This document shows, in pieces, positions 8,765 to 17,425 of a stretch of 64,000 nucleotides of DNA. The position numbers and the translations under genes are program-made. The stretch is from Arthrobacter sp. RIT-PI-e. GTDB lineage: Bacteria; Actinomycetota; Actinomycetes; Actinomycetales; Micrococcaceae. The DNA is taken from positions 1-64,000 of the forward strand of contig NZ_LGIU01000051.1 of NCBI RefSeq assembly GCF_001187915.1, written 5' to 3'. Each line of letters begins with the position of its first letter. Position 1 is the stretch's first letter. The notes beneath the pieces were generated by a model. The model saw only the letters and a list, made by a program, of their open reading frames with translations, did not search any database and was not told where the DNA came from.

Positions 8765-10039
8765 GTGGCTGAACGGGTGGGCGTCGACGCGCAGGAGCTG
8801 GAGCGACCGCGGTGGCGGCTGGTGGGTCCCGGACTGCTGGCGGCAGCCACCGGCGTCGGTGCGGGTGACCTCGTGGCCACCCTCGTGGCGGGCAGCCGGT
8901 ACGGGTACGCCCTGCTCTGGGCGGCGGTGATCGGCTGCGTGCTGAAGATCATCCTCGTGGAGGGCGTGGGCCGCTGGTACCTCGCCACGGGCAAGACCAT
9001 CTTCCAGGGCTGGCGCACCCTGGGCGTCTGGACCAGCTGGTACTTCGGCCCGTACATCGTGCTCTGGGGCTTCGTGTACGGGGCCACGGCCATGAGTTCC
9101 ACTGCGCTGCCGCTGCAGGCGCTGTTCCCCGCCGTCCCGCTCACCGTCTTCGCCGTCGCCTCCGGTCTGCTCGGGCTCGCGCTCGTCTGGTTCGGCCGGT
9201 ACGGGTTCTTCGAGAAGATCATGTCCGTCATGGTGGCCATCATGTTCGTCTCGGTGGTCGGCTCCGCCGTGCTCGCCCTCCCGAACATCCCCGACATGCT
9301 CGGCGGGCTCGTCCCCACCCTGCCGGAGGGCTCGGTGTTCTACGTCCTCGGTCTCGCCGGCGGGGTGGGCGGCACCATCACGCTCGCCGCCTACGGGTAC
9401 TGGCTGCGCGAGAAGGGGTGGAACACGCCGCAGTGGATGAAGGTCATGCGGGTGGACAACACCGTGGCCTACGCGATGACGGGCATCTTCGTGGTGTGCA
9501 TGCTCGTCCTCGGCGCCGAGCTGCTCTACACGGCGAACATCTCCCTGCAGAGCGGCGACCGCGGCCTGCTGGACATGGGCGTGGTTCTCGAGGACCGCTA
9601 CGGCGTGGTCTGGGCGAAGGTGTTCCTCATCGGGTTCTGGGCGTCCTCCTTCTCCTCGCTCCTCGGGGTGTGGCACGGGGTGAGCCTCATGTTCGCGGAC
9701 TTCTGGGCGAACTTCCGGAAGAAGGCGGACGACCTCACGGACGACGACGCCCCCGGTGCGCACAGCGCCCCCGCCCGCGCGTACATGCTGTGGCTGACCT
9801 TCCCGCCCATGCTCCTGCTGCTGCTCGGCCGGCCCTTCTTCCTGATCCTCCTGTACGGGGTGCTCGGATCCCTCTTCATGCCCTTCCTCGCCGTGACCCT
9901 GCTGGTGCTCCTCAACAGTTCCCGGCTCGCACGTCAGTGGCGGAACAGGTGGCTGTCCAACGTGTTCCTGGCCGTCACCACCGTGGTGTTCCTGGTGCTC
10001 GGCGTCAACGAGCTCGTCGGCGCCGTCACCGGGGGCTGA
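8765..10039 (+). CDS. Divergent Nramp-family membrane transporter
   Basis: I place the start at the GTG at 8765, preceded by GAGGGGG, giving 424 residues and about eleven transmembrane segments. Overall it reads as an Nramp family protein (LeuT fold, manganese/iron/magnesium transport). However, the first helix has A-T-G-V-G-A-G-D where canonical Nramps have the metal-binding DPGN. The sixth has A-G-G-V-G-G-T-I-T where they have the M-P-H motif. The canonical metal ligands are therefore absent, and the substrate may differ (magnesium, another cation or an organic solute). The gene is monocistronic or leads into the thiamine-binding protein gene 31 bases downstream. Confidence 0.8.
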   Translation: MAERVGVDAQELERPRWRLVGPGLLAAATGVGAGDLVATLVAGSRYGYALLWAAVIGCVLKIILVEGVGRWYLATGKTIFQGWRTLGVWTSWYFGPYIVLWGFVYGATAMSSTALPLQALFPAVPLTVFAVASGLLGLALVWFGRYGFFEKIMSVMVAIMFVSVVGSAVLALPNIPDMLGGLVPTLPEGSVFYVLGLAGGVGGTITLAAYGYWLREKGWNTPQWMKVMRVDNTVAYAMTGIFVVCMLVLGAELLYTANISLQSGDRGLLDMGVVLEDRYGVVWAKVFLIGFWASSFSSLLGVWHGVSLMFADFWANFRKKADDLTDDDAPGAHSAPARAYMLWLTFPPMLLLLLGRPFFLILLYGVLGSLFMPFLAVTLLVLLNSSRLARQWRNRWLSNVFLAVTTVVFLVLGVNELVGAVTGG

Positions 10040-10070
10040 CCGGGGGGCACCCGCGTGCCAGACTGGGTGC

Positions 10071-10412
10071 ATGCTCGTAGCCTTCAGCGTCGCCCCGTCC
10101 GGTTCGTCCGAGCTCACCCGTGAGAACCCGGAGGGGTCGGTGCACGACGCCGTGGCCGCCGCCGTCGCCGTGGTCCGCGAATCGGGGCTGCCGAACTCCA
10201 CGGACTCCATGTTCACCACCATCGAGGGCGAGTGGGACGAGGTGATGGCCGTGGTGAAGAACGCCACCGACGCCGTGGCCCGGTACGGCAGCCGTGTCTC
10301 GCTCGTGCTGAAGGCGGACATCCGCCCGGGCCGCACGGGGGAGCTGACCGGCAAGGTGGAACGGCTCGAGGCCGCGATCCTCGAGCAGGAGCAGTTCGAG
10401 GGCCACTCCTGA
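10071..10412 (+). CDS. MTH1187 family thiamine-binding protein
   Basis: This small 113-residue cytoplasmic protein matches the MTH1187/YkoF-like family: M-L-V-A-F-S-V-A-P-S at the start, the central T-T-I-E-G-E-W-D-E-V segment and a final helix rich in E/Q. Family members form tetramers of ferredoxin-like folds and bind thiamine or related molecules; physiological roles are poorly known. It starts 31 bases after the Nramp-like gene, so cotranscription is likely, but no thiamine genes or TPP leader are nearby. Confidence 0.82.
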   Translation: MLVAFSVAPSGSSELTRENPEGSVHDAVAAAVAVVRESGLPNSTDSMFTTIEGEWDEVMAVVKNATDAVARYGSRVSLVLKADIRPGRTGELTGKVERLEAAILEQEQFEGHS

Positions 10413-10455
10413 TCCACGGCGGCACACAGTGTCCCCAGGCCACTAAAGTGGAGCC

Positions 10456-11007
10456 GTGACACAGCCTGCGCTGACGCTGCCCTACCTGATCCGCCCGGCC
10501 ACCGAGCACGACGCCGAGGCGTACGCACGCACCCATGTGGCGGCCCTGCACCAGACGTACGAGCACATCATGCCCCGCGAGTACCACGAGCACTACGACG
10601 CCGAGCTGCCGGCCCTGATCGAGCGCCGTCGTGAGACGTTCGCCGAGGCGGAGCGCGCGCGGGGCGGTGCGCGGAGCTGGCTGGCGTTCGACGACGACGG
10701 CGAACCGGTGGCCATCGCGACCTCCGGTCCCGGGCGCGACGACGACCGCCCCGACTTCGAGCTGCACCACATCTACACGCTGCGCTCCACCCACGGTTCG
10801 GGTCTCGGGCAGGCACTGCTCGACACCGCGATCGGCGGACGGGGCGCCTACCTGTGGATCCTGAACCACAATCCGCGGGCCGAACGCTTCTACGTCCGCA
10901 ACGGGTTCACCCCCGACGGCACCTCGATGCTCTGCGGACCCACCTGGCACCACCGGCCCATGTTCCGGATGCACCGCGCCGACCAGGGGCCGGCGGAGCG
11001 CGACTAG
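10456..11007 (+). CDS. GNAT family N-acetyltransferase
   Basis: The 183-residue protein has the GNAT layout: I-R-P-A-T-E-H-D-A-E-A near the N-terminus, a central H-H-I-Y-T-L beta strand, and the acetyl-CoA loop H-G-S-G-L-G-Q-A-L-L near residues 115-125. It closes with N-P-R-A-E-R-F-Y-V-R-N-G-F, the usual C-terminal motif B. It would transfer acetyl from acetyl-CoA to an amine of unknown identity. The start is GTG at 10456, with weak GGAG upstream. Confidence 0.85.
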   Translation: MTQPALTLPYLIRPATEHDAEAYARTHVAALHQTYEHIMPREYHEHYDAELPALIERRRETFAEAERARGGARSWLAFDDDGEPVAIATSGPGRDDDRPDFELHHIYTLRSTHGSGLGQALLDTAIGGRGAYLWILNHNPRAERFYVRNGFTPDGTSMLCGPTWHHRPMFRMHRADQGPAERD

Positions 11008-11017
11008 CATGGGAGTC

Positions 11018-11059
11018 ATGCCCTCGACCGTGTCCCCGGACCACGCGGACCGGTCCTGA
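11018..11059 (+). CDS. Possible 13-codon leader ORF coupled to the next gene
   Basis: An ATG at 11018 with GGGAG five bases upstream opens a 13-codon frame (M-P-S-T-V-S-P-D-H-A-D-R-S). Its TGA overlaps the ATG of the spermidine synthase-like gene as TGATG. The downstream gene has no recognisable Shine-Dalgarno sequence of its own, so ribosomes terminating here may reinitiate on it. The codons are GC-rich at third positions like the genes around. Proteomic or ribosome data would be needed to call it real; it may simply be chance. Confidence 0.35.
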   Translation: MPSTVSPDHADRS

Positions 11060-11871
11060 TGCCGCGACCCACCGGGCCGCGCCCCGAGATCGGCGAGTTC
11101 GCCATCGACACCGGGACCTGCGAGCTGGAGCCCGACCCCTACGCCGCCGACGGCTGGGTGCTCCGGATCAACGGCGTCCCCAGCTCCCACATCGATCTCG
11201 CCGATCCGCTGCGGCTGGACTTCGAGTACATGCGCTGGATCGCCTCGCTCGTGGACTCCCGCTGGGCGTCCACGGACAGGCTGCGCGCACTCCACCTCGG
11301 CGGCGGGGCCTGTTCCCTGGCCCGCCGGTTCGCGGCCTCCCATGCGCAGGCACGCCAGGTGGTCGTGGAGCTCGACGGCAGGCTCGCGGAACTCGTCCGC
11401 GGGTGGTTCGACCTCCCGCGCGCACCGCTGGTGCGCATCCGGGTCGGTGAGGCGCGGGCCGTCACGGAGACCCTGAGCGAGGGAAGCCGCGACCTGATCA
11501 TCCGCGACGTCTTCGCCGGCGCCGTGACCCCGGCCCCGCTGCTCACCGTCGAGTTCGCCCGCGCCGCCAAGCGCGTGCTCGCGGACGACGGCGTGTACGT
11601 GGTCAACTGCGGTGACGGCCCGAGCCTCGCGCTCGCCAAGTGCGAAGCCGCGACCATCGGCGCGGAGTTCGCCCACACGGCGATCATCGCGGACCCCGCC
11701 ATGCTCAAGGGGCGGCGCTACGGCAACGTGATCATCGCCGGCAGCGACGCCCCGCTCGGCGAGGACCCCGCACTGGTGCGCGAACTCCTGGGCGGCGGGG
11801 TGCCCGCCCAGCTCTGGCAGGACGCCCGGGTGCGTGCCTTCGCGGCCGGCGCGCAGGTACTCACCGACTGA
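11059..11871 (+). CDS. Spermidine synthase-like SAM-dependent protein
   Basis: This 270-residue protein has a Rossmann methyltransferase core of the spermidine synthase family: the glycine motif LHLGGGACSLARR near residues 80-92, the acidic V-V-V-E-L-D strand, and the L-I-I-R-D-V-F-A-G-A active-site region near 150. Actinobacterial homologues lacking the N-terminal domain are usually annotated 'fused MFS/spermidine synthase' or 'spermidine synthase', but true polyamine synthesis is rarely shown. No decarboxylase partner is adjacent. The start overlaps the stop of a 13-codon frame. Confidence 0.78.
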   Translation: MPRPTGPRPEIGEFAIDTGTCELEPDPYAADGWVLRINGVPSSHIDLADPLRLDFEYMRWIASLVDSRWASTDRLRALHLGGGACSLARRFAASHAQARQVVVELDGRLAELVRGWFDLPRAPLVRIRVGEARAVTETLSEGSRDLIIRDVFAGAVTPAPLLTVEFARAAKRVLADDGVYVVNCGDGPSLALAKCEAATIGAEFAHTAIIADPAMLKGRRYGNVIIAGSDAPLGEDPALVRELLGGGVPAQLWQDARVRAFAAGAQVLTD

Positions 11872-12034
11872 ACGCCCCGGGGAGCGACACCCGGGGTTCC
11901 CGCGAGGTCCCCGGGCAAGGAGGTCCCGGCGGCATCGGGATGCCGTCCGCGGACCGCTCCGGCTCCTGCCGTACATTGACCGTACCGGCCGCGTACTGCC
12001 GGGAAACTGCCACCGCACCGGTTCCAGGGGGACC

Positions 12035-12340
12035 ATGTCCGACTACCCGGATCGCCGTCCGGTACAGAACGTCGTCGTCCGTTCGGCGAAGGAGACCTGG
12101 CTCGCATACCTCCTCTGGTTCCTCCTCGGGACCTTCGGTGTGCACAAGTTCTACCTGCGCCAGAACGGGACGGGCTTCCTCTACCTCGCGCTGGGACTGA
12201 TCGGAGGAGCCACCGCCTGGTTCCTGGTCGGTTTCATCTTCCTGGTCCCCCTGTGGGTCATGATGGTCATCGACCTCTTCACCATGCCCGGCCGGGTCCG
12301 CTCCGTGAATGCCCGGATGCTCGGCGGTCACACCTTCTGA
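12035..12340 (+). CDS. TM2 domain-containing membrane protein
   Basis: The 101-residue protein has a hydrophilic N-terminal tail of about 25 residues, followed by the TM2 signature L-A-Y-L-L-W-F-L-L-G-T-F-G-V-H-K-F-Y-L. A second membrane helix with L-G-L-I-G-G-A-T comes next, then a third ending in M-V-I-D-L-F. Family function is unknown. The ATG at 12035 follows CCAGGGGGACC. The gene stands alone, and its 129-base downstream gap to the antiporter gene holds no clear hairpin with a U tract. Confidence 0.86.
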   Translation: MSDYPDRRPVQNVVVRSAKETWLAYLLWFLLGTFGVHKFYLRQNGTGFLYLALGLIGGATAWFLVGFIFLVPLWVMMVIDLFTMPGRVRSVNARMLGGHTF

Positions 12341-12469
12341 CGCCCGGGGAGGAGCGACTCCTCCCCGGAGGGTTCGAGCGTTCCCGCGCAGTGCACCACG
12401 GTGCGGGTGGGAGCAGGCGCCGGGACGACGCTGTGCGGTACCCCGACCGTCCGGGTCTAGGCTGACACG

Positions 12470-14188
12470 GTGGAACTAGGGCTGCTGGGCATCATCGGAA
12501 TCGTCATCCTCGTGGCGGTCGCCATGCTGTCCCGCCGGGTCGGGGTGGCGGCCCCGCTGATCCTCGTGGTGCTGGGGATCGGGCTCTCCTTCATCCCCGG
12601 GGTGCCGGCGTTCAGCATCCCGGACGAGTGGATCCTGGCCGGGGTGCTCCCGCCCATCCTGTACGCGGCGGCCATCAAGACCCCCGTCACCGACTTCCGC
12701 CGCAACCTCGCACCCATCGCCAGCCTGTCCGTGGTGCTCGTGGTGGTCTCGGCCCTCGCGATGGGTCTGCTGCTGCACGCGCTCCTCCCGGAGCTGGGAC
12801 TCGCGGCGGCGATCGCCGTGGGCGCCGTCATCAGCCCACCGGACGCCGTCGCCGCCACGTCGATCGGACGCCGGCTGGGCCTGCCGCCCCGTCTCCTGAC
12901 CGTGCTGGAGGGGGAGGGCCTGGTCAACGACGCCACGGCCCTCGTGCTGCTGCGGAGCGCCATCGCGGCGTCGGCCGGCGCGCTCGCCGGCTTCGGCTCG
13001 GCGCTCGGCGACTTCGTGTTCGCCGTGGTGGTGGCCGTGGTGGTGGGTCTGGCCGTCGGCATGGTCACGGTCTACGTCCGCTCGAAGCTCGACGACGCCG
13101 TCCTCGACACCGCGCTGTCCCTCGCCGTCCCGTTCATCGCGTTCATCCCGTCCGAGGAGCTCGGCGCCTCGGGTGTCCTGGCCGTGGTGGTGGCGGGCAT
13201 CTACACGGGTCATCGCAGCGCCAGCCACCTCGACGCCCGTGCCAGGATCAGCGACGGCGTCAACTGGCGCACCATCCAGTTCCTGCTCGAGAACGGCGTC
13301 TTCCTGCTCATCGGGCTGGAGGTGCGCAGCCTGCTGGAGAACGTCGACGAGTCGCAGCTGACCGTCGGGCACACCGTGCTGATCGGTCTCGTGGCCGTCC
13401 TCGCACTGAACGTCATCCGCTTCCTCTGGGTCTTCCCGCTCGTGCTCGTGATGCGGCGGGTGCCGGACCGCGCCGAGAAGCGCACGGCCCGGATCCGGCA
13501 GGGGCTCACCCACCTCACGCGGAGGCGGAACCTGGACGCGCGGCAGGAGCGCCGTCGTGAGGCCCTCCGCCGGCTGTACCGGCGGCGCCGCGCCGATCTG
13601 GAGCTGGAGCGGCGTGAGGGGTTCGGGTGGAAGGGGGCCACCATCCTCGGGTGGTCCGGGATGCGCGGGGTGGTGACGCTCGCAGCGGCGCAGTCCCTGC
13701 CGTCGTCGTTCGCGTACCGCGAGCAGCTGGTCCTGCTCGCCTTCACCGTGGCCGTCACCACGCTGCTGGTCCAGGGGAGCACGCTGCCCCTGCTGATCCG
13801 GGTGCTGCGCGTCGAGGGGATCGACGTCGCGGAGGACCGCGAGGAGGCGGCCAACCTGTTCGACGAGCTGCGGAACGAGGGCCTGCGGGTGCTCGAGGAC
13901 CCGCAGGCGATCGTGGGGGAGGACGTCGAGCTGGACCAGGAGGTCCTCGACCGTGTCCGCGCGGACACGGGGATGCGTTCGGAGGTCGAGTGGGAGAAGG
14001 TGCACCTGTCCGAGCAGAAACTGGTGCGCTCACCGCACCGTCAGTACCGGGACCTGCGCCTGGCCGTCCTCGAGGCCGAGCGCCAGGCCCTCCTGGCCGC
14101 GCGGGCCGGCGGAACCTACACCTCCCGTGCCCTCGCGAGGGCGCAGCGGATCCTCGATGTCGAGGAGACCCGCTTCCACCCCCGCTGA
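12470..14188 (+). CDS. Na+/H+ antiporter, CPA1 (NhaP/YjcE) type
   Basis: The 572-residue protein has about twelve N-terminal membrane helices, then a cytoplasmic tail from about residue 430. The ion-site segment G-A-V-I-S-P-P-D-A-V-A-A-T-S and the following E-G-E-G-L-V-N-D-A-T-A-L-V are hallmarks of CPA1 sodium/proton antiporters, with the paired Asp residues that bind the cation. It would export Na+ (or K+) in exchange for protons for pH and salt homeostasis. An Arg-rich insertion near residues 330-385 is likely a cytoplasmic loop. The start is GTG at 12470. Confidence 0.9.
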   Translation: MELGLLGIIGIVILVAVAMLSRRVGVAAPLILVVLGIGLSFIPGVPAFSIPDEWILAGVLPPILYAAAIKTPVTDFRRNLAPIASLSVVLVVVSALAMGLLLHALLPELGLAAAIAVGAVISPPDAVAATSIGRRLGLPPRLLTVLEGEGLVNDATALVLLRSAIAASAGALAGFGSALGDFVFAVVVAVVVGLAVGMVTVYVRSKLDDAVLDTALSLAVPFIAFIPSEELGASGVLAVVVAGIYTGHRSASHLDARARISDGVNWRTIQFLLENGVFLLIGLEVRSLLENVDESQLTVGHTVLIGLVAVLALNVIRFLWVFPLVLVMRRVPDRAEKRTARIRQGLTHLTRRRNLDARQERRREALRRLYRRRRADLELERREGFGWKGATILGWSGMRGVVTLAAAQSLPSSFAYREQLVLLAFTVAVTTLLVQGSTLPLLIRVLRVEGIDVAEDREEAANLFDELRNEGLRVLEDPQAIVGEDVELDQEVLDRVRADTGMRSEVEWEKVHLSEQKLVRSPHRQYRDLRLAVLEAERQALLAARAGGTYTSRALARAQRILDVEETRFHPR

Positions 14189-14245
14189 GGCACGTCCCGA
14201 CCCGGTCCGCCGATCTGCGGCGCCCGGGACCGCCCCCGCTGAGGG

Positions 14246-15697
14246 TCAGAGGCCGAGCAGCTCCTCGATGGGACCGAGGCCGAAGAAGATGACGAAGGCG
14301 CCGGCGACGGCCCACATCAGCGGATGCACCTCGCGGCCGCGGCCCTGGATGGCGCGGATGAGCACGAAGGCGATGAACCCCGCACCGAGCCCGTTGGCGA
14401 TCGAGTAGGTGAACGGCATCAGGGTGAAGGTGAGGAAGGCCGGGATGGCGATGCCCCAGTCGTCGAAGTCGATGCGGCCCACCTGCGCCACCATCATGAA
14501 GCCCACCACCACGAGGGCCGGGGCCACGGCCTCGAACGGCACCAGGCTGATGAGCGGGGTGAGGAACATGGCCAGCAGGAACAGCAGACCGGTCACCACG
14601 TTCGCCAGCCCCGTGCGGGCCCCCTCGCCGATCCCCGCACCCGATTCCACGTAGATCTGGTTCGAGGACACCGATCCGGCGCCTCCGGCCACCGCTCCGA
14701 GGGCGTCGACGATCAGCACGCGGTTGACCCCCGGGATGTCGCCCTTGGCGTCCACGAGCTTCGCCTCGTTGGCGAGTCCCACCATGGTGCCCATGGCGTC
14801 GAAGAAGATGCTGAGCAGGATGGTGAAGGTGAGCAGGACGGCGGCGGTGCCGCCGAGGTGCGCGAACGCCCCGAAGAGGCTCACGTTGCCCACGAGGCTG
14901 AGATCGGGGAGGTCCACCCAGGAACTGGTGGGTAGCGCGGGGACCACCAGTGACCACCCCTCCGGGTTGGGGCCCTGCTCGCCCCCGACGCTCGGGCCCA
15001 CCTGGAACACGGCCTCGAGGATCACCGAGAGGACGGTGGCGCTGAGCACGCCGATCAGGATGGCACCCCGTACCTTCCGCACCACGAGCGCGATGGTCAG
15101 GATCAACCCGAAGACGAACACGAGGGTGGGCCAGCCGAGCAGCACACCGCCGAACCCGAGCCCCACGGGCACCGTGGTGTCGGCGACGTCCGGCACGCGG
15201 CGCACGAACCCCGCGTTCACCAGCCCGATCAGGGCGATGAACAGGCCGATCCCCACCACGATCGCGGTCTTCAGGCTCTCCGGCACGGCATTGAAGACGG
15301 CAGTGCGGAAGCCGGTGAGCACCAGGATCAGCATGGTGAGACCGGCGAGCATCACGAGGCCCATGATGTCCGGCCAGGTGAGCCCGGGGTTGGTGGCGAC
15401 GGTGATCGCCACGAAGGCGTTGACGCCCAGTCCCGTGGCCAGGGCGAAGGGGTACTTGGCCCAGGCGCCCATGACGATGGTGAGGACCCCGGCCACCAGG
15501 GCGGTGACCGCTGCGACGCGCTCGCGGCCGAGCTCGTCGCCGGAGGCGTCGGCGCCCCCGAGGATGAGCGGGTTGAGCACCACGATGTAGCTCATGGCGA
15601 AGAAGGTGGCGAGGCCACCTCGGATCTCGCGGGAGAAGGATGATTCCCGCTCGGTGATGGCGAAGTATCGATCCAGCACGGAGCCTTGCTTGAGCAT
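14246..15697 (-). CDS. NCS2 family purine permease (PbuG/PbuO-like)
   Basis: Starting at ATG 15697 the protein has 483 residues and about thirteen membrane segments. The block F-A-M-S-Y-I-V-V-L-N-P-L-I-L and the transport-site region F-F-D-A-M-G-T-M-V-G-L match the AzgA-like branch of NCS2 nucleobase-proton symporters (guanine/hypoxanthine/adenine). A-G-A-G-S-V-S-S-N-Q-I-Y-V-E-S-G-A-G is the signature of the same branch. It imports purine bases for salvage. A longer in-frame start at 15892 would add a low-complexity tail and is rejected. The gene is divergent from copC. Confidence 0.9.
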   Translation of the reverse strand: MLKQGSVLDRYFAITERESSFSREIRGGLATFFAMSYIVVLNPLILGGADASGDELGRERVAAVTALVAGVLTIVMGAWAKYPFALATGLGVNAFVAITVATNPGLTWPDIMGLVMLAGLTMLILVLTGFRTAVFNAVPESLKTAIVVGIGLFIALIGLVNAGFVRRVPDVADTTVPVGLGFGGVLLGWPTLVFVFGLILTIALVVRKVRGAILIGVLSATVLSVILEAVFQVGPSVGGEQGPNPEGWSLVVPALPTSSWVDLPDLSLVGNVSLFGAFAHLGGTAAVLLTFTILLSIFFDAMGTMVGLANEAKLVDAKGDIPGVNRVLIVDALGAVAGGAGSVSSNQIYVESGAGIGEGARTGLANVVTGLLFLLAMFLTPLISLVPFEAVAPALVVVGFMMVAQVGRIDFDDWGIAIPAFLTFTLMPFTYSIANGLGAGFIAFVLIRAIQGRGREVHPLMWAVAGAFVIFFGLGPIEELLGL

Positions 15698-15834
15698 GGT
15701 GGGTCCTAGGGCGGGAGGTGGGAGGGACGGCTTGAATTCTATCCCCGTCCTCGCCGCGCATCGGTGGCCGGGGCGGTGGCCGGTCGACGCCCGAGGTCCC
15801 GCGCCTGGTCGGGGGGGCCGCGTAGGGTTGGACC

Positions 15835-16461
15835 ATGCCTGTCTCCCCACCCCTTCCCGACTCCCGCCCGGCGCCCGGGCGCACCCGGTCACGGAACGCC
15901 GTCGCCACCCCCGCAGCGCTCGTGTCGGCGGTCCTTCCCGCGCTCGCCGCGCCCCCCCGGGGCGGTGGCGCGGCGCACGCCCCCGACGAGCTCGTGGGCC
16001 CCGCCCCCCCGGCCGGGGCGACCGCCGGCGCCCTGCCGCCGCGCATCGCCCTGACCTACAGCAGCGTCCCCTCGGGCATCGGTGCCGAGGTCCAAGTGCT
16101 CGACGAAGCGGGGACCGACTGGGCCGACGGCGCGGTGGGGATCACCGACCGCACGGCCACCCAGACCCTCCGCACCGGCGGGCCCGCCGGGGAAGCCACC
16201 GTGAACGGGGGGGGGGGGCCCGCCGATTCGCCCCCCACCGGGGGTCCTTTCACCTTCACCGCCCGGCGGGGGACGTCGGCGGTCCCCGACTCGGTCACCA
16301 CCTCCGGCCCGATCGACGCCGAGGAGCCCGCGGCCGGTCAGGAACCGGTGGCCGGGGTGAGTGACTTCCCGTGGAGCATCGTGCTCATGATCGGGGTGCT
16401 GGTGGTCATCGTGGCCGCTCTGGGTGTCACGGCGCGCAAGCGGCTCGGCTCGCGCGACTGA
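15835..16461 (+). CDS. copC: CopC domain copper-binding protein with C-terminal membrane anchor, sequence degraded
   Basis: The 208-residue protein has a signal-peptide-like start, a CopC core (L-P-P-R-I-A-L-T-Y-S-S-V-P-S-G-I) and one C-terminal membrane helix with a basic tail, so it should be exported and anchored. CopC proteins bind periplasmic or extracytoplasmic copper. The conserved A-D-S-H-P motif, whose His is a copper ligand, reads A-D-S-P-P (codon 16231-16233), and A-H-A-H-D-E-L reads A-H-A-P-D-E-L (codon 15982-15984). Just before the first sits a run of twelve G (16207-16218) in place of the usual W-R-V-V-S strand. Either the gene is decaying or the bases are wrong. The frame stays open to the end. 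Confidence 0.72.
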   Translation: MPVSPPLPDSRPAPGRTRSRNAVATPAALVSAVLPALAAPPRGGGAAHAPDELVGPAPPAGATAGALPPRIALTYSSVPSGIGAEVQVLDEAGTDWADGAVGITDRTATQTLRTGGPAGEATVNGGGGPADSPPTGGPFTFTARRGTSAVPDSVTTSGPIDAEEPAAGQEPVAGVSDFPWSIVLMIGVLVVIVAALGVTARKRLGSRD

Positions 16462-16520
16462 CGGGACAGGCACCCGGAACGCTCAGGGCCTGCCGACGTG
16501 GTCGCGGTGGGCTGCCGGCC

Positions 16521-17168
16521 CTAGGCGCTCAGGGGTGAGACGGCCGGTGCGGTGGTGAGGCGCTGGAGCGCCGTCGGACCCTGCGCCACGATCGCGTCGC
16601 TGACGAGCTTCGCCTGGCGGACGATCTCACGCGTGGTGGGCGTCAGGAGCTCACCCACCCCCACGAGGTGCAGCCCGATCGCCCGTAAGGTCTCCTTGAA
16701 GTCCCGCCCGATCGCGATCCCCATGGACCGCAGGAACCTGCGCAGTTCGTTCTGCGGGTACTTGGTGAGCACCACGTGATCGGCGAGCAGGACGCCGTCG
16801 GCCGTCTGCACCGCCCACTTCTGCCCCATGGACGCGGCGATGAGCCGCGGGTGCCCGATCACACTGAGGGTCTCGGCGATGGTGGTCTGCCGGATGTCGA
16901 GCCGATGTGCGGCAGCGTAACCGCGCAGCAGGCGCATGAGTTCCGTCCGTTCGGAGAGTGACACCGAATCGGTGACCACCGTCCGCATGGACCCGGAATC
17001 GAAGCACTCAAGGCTCTCCACCACGATCGACTCGACACCACGCCGGCTGAGTTCGCTGGCCACGGCGAGCCCCGAGAGACCGGAGCCGATCACCACCGTG
17101 CTGGTGCGCTCGGTCGGGGAGGAAGCGGTACTCGCGGATCGGAGCGGGTCGAAGGGCAGGGGATCCAC
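16521..17168 (-). CDS. FAD/NAD(P)-binding Rossmann protein of unknown function
   Basis: I start at GTG 17168, which has GGAGGT six bases upstream. That gives 215 residues. The dinucleotide loop V-I-G-S-G-L-S-G-L-A-V-A-S-E-L and an acidic V-V-E-S strand lie near residues 24-50. The rest lacks the second half of a standard FAD oxidoreductase, so it resembles a short flavin- or NAD-binding protein common in this group. No catalytic motif is visible. A longer in-frame start at 17303 would translate straight through a perfect 13-bp inverted repeat and is unlikely. Confidence 0.65.
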   Translation of the reverse strand: MDPLPFDPLRSASTASSPTERTSTVVIGSGLSGLAVASELSRRGVESIVVESLECFDSGSMRTVVTDSVSLSERTELMRLLRGYAAAHRLDIRQTTIAETLSVIGHPRLIAASMGQKWAVQTADGVLLADHVVLTKYPQNELRRFLRSMGIAIGRDFKETLRAIGLHLVGVGELLTPTTREIVRQAKLVSDAIVAQGPTALQRLTTAPAVSPLSA

Positions 17169-17196
17169 CGGGTTACCTCCACACGAAGCATCGGTC

Positions 17197-17231
17197 CCGT
17201 ACGGTCCGGGCCTCTTTGCCGGACCGTACGG
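17197..17231. repeat. Perfect 13-bp inverted repeat upstream of FAD protein
   Basis: CCGTACGGTCCGG (17197-17209) and its exact complement (17219-17231) are separated by nine bases. Each arm contains the self-complementary octamer CCGTACGG. It lies 29 bases upstream of the FAD protein start and about 195 bases upstream of the divergent UspA gene. No U tract follows, so an operator or an RNA hairpin is more likely than a terminator. Confidence 0.7.
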
Positions 17232-17425
17232 ACTCTTGGCTGCGAACGGGTCAGTCAAGAGCGCCATGCGCGGGGACCTCGGGGCCCTGAGGGGGCCTGC
17301 CACCGCAGCAGTGATTGAAGCTTATACAGATTCATGGACCGTGGATAGACCGCTGGGAACCTGTGCGCTACAAAGGGTGGACCCACCGCTTCGGGTGGCG
17401 ACGGGACGTGACAGAGGGGGCTTCC

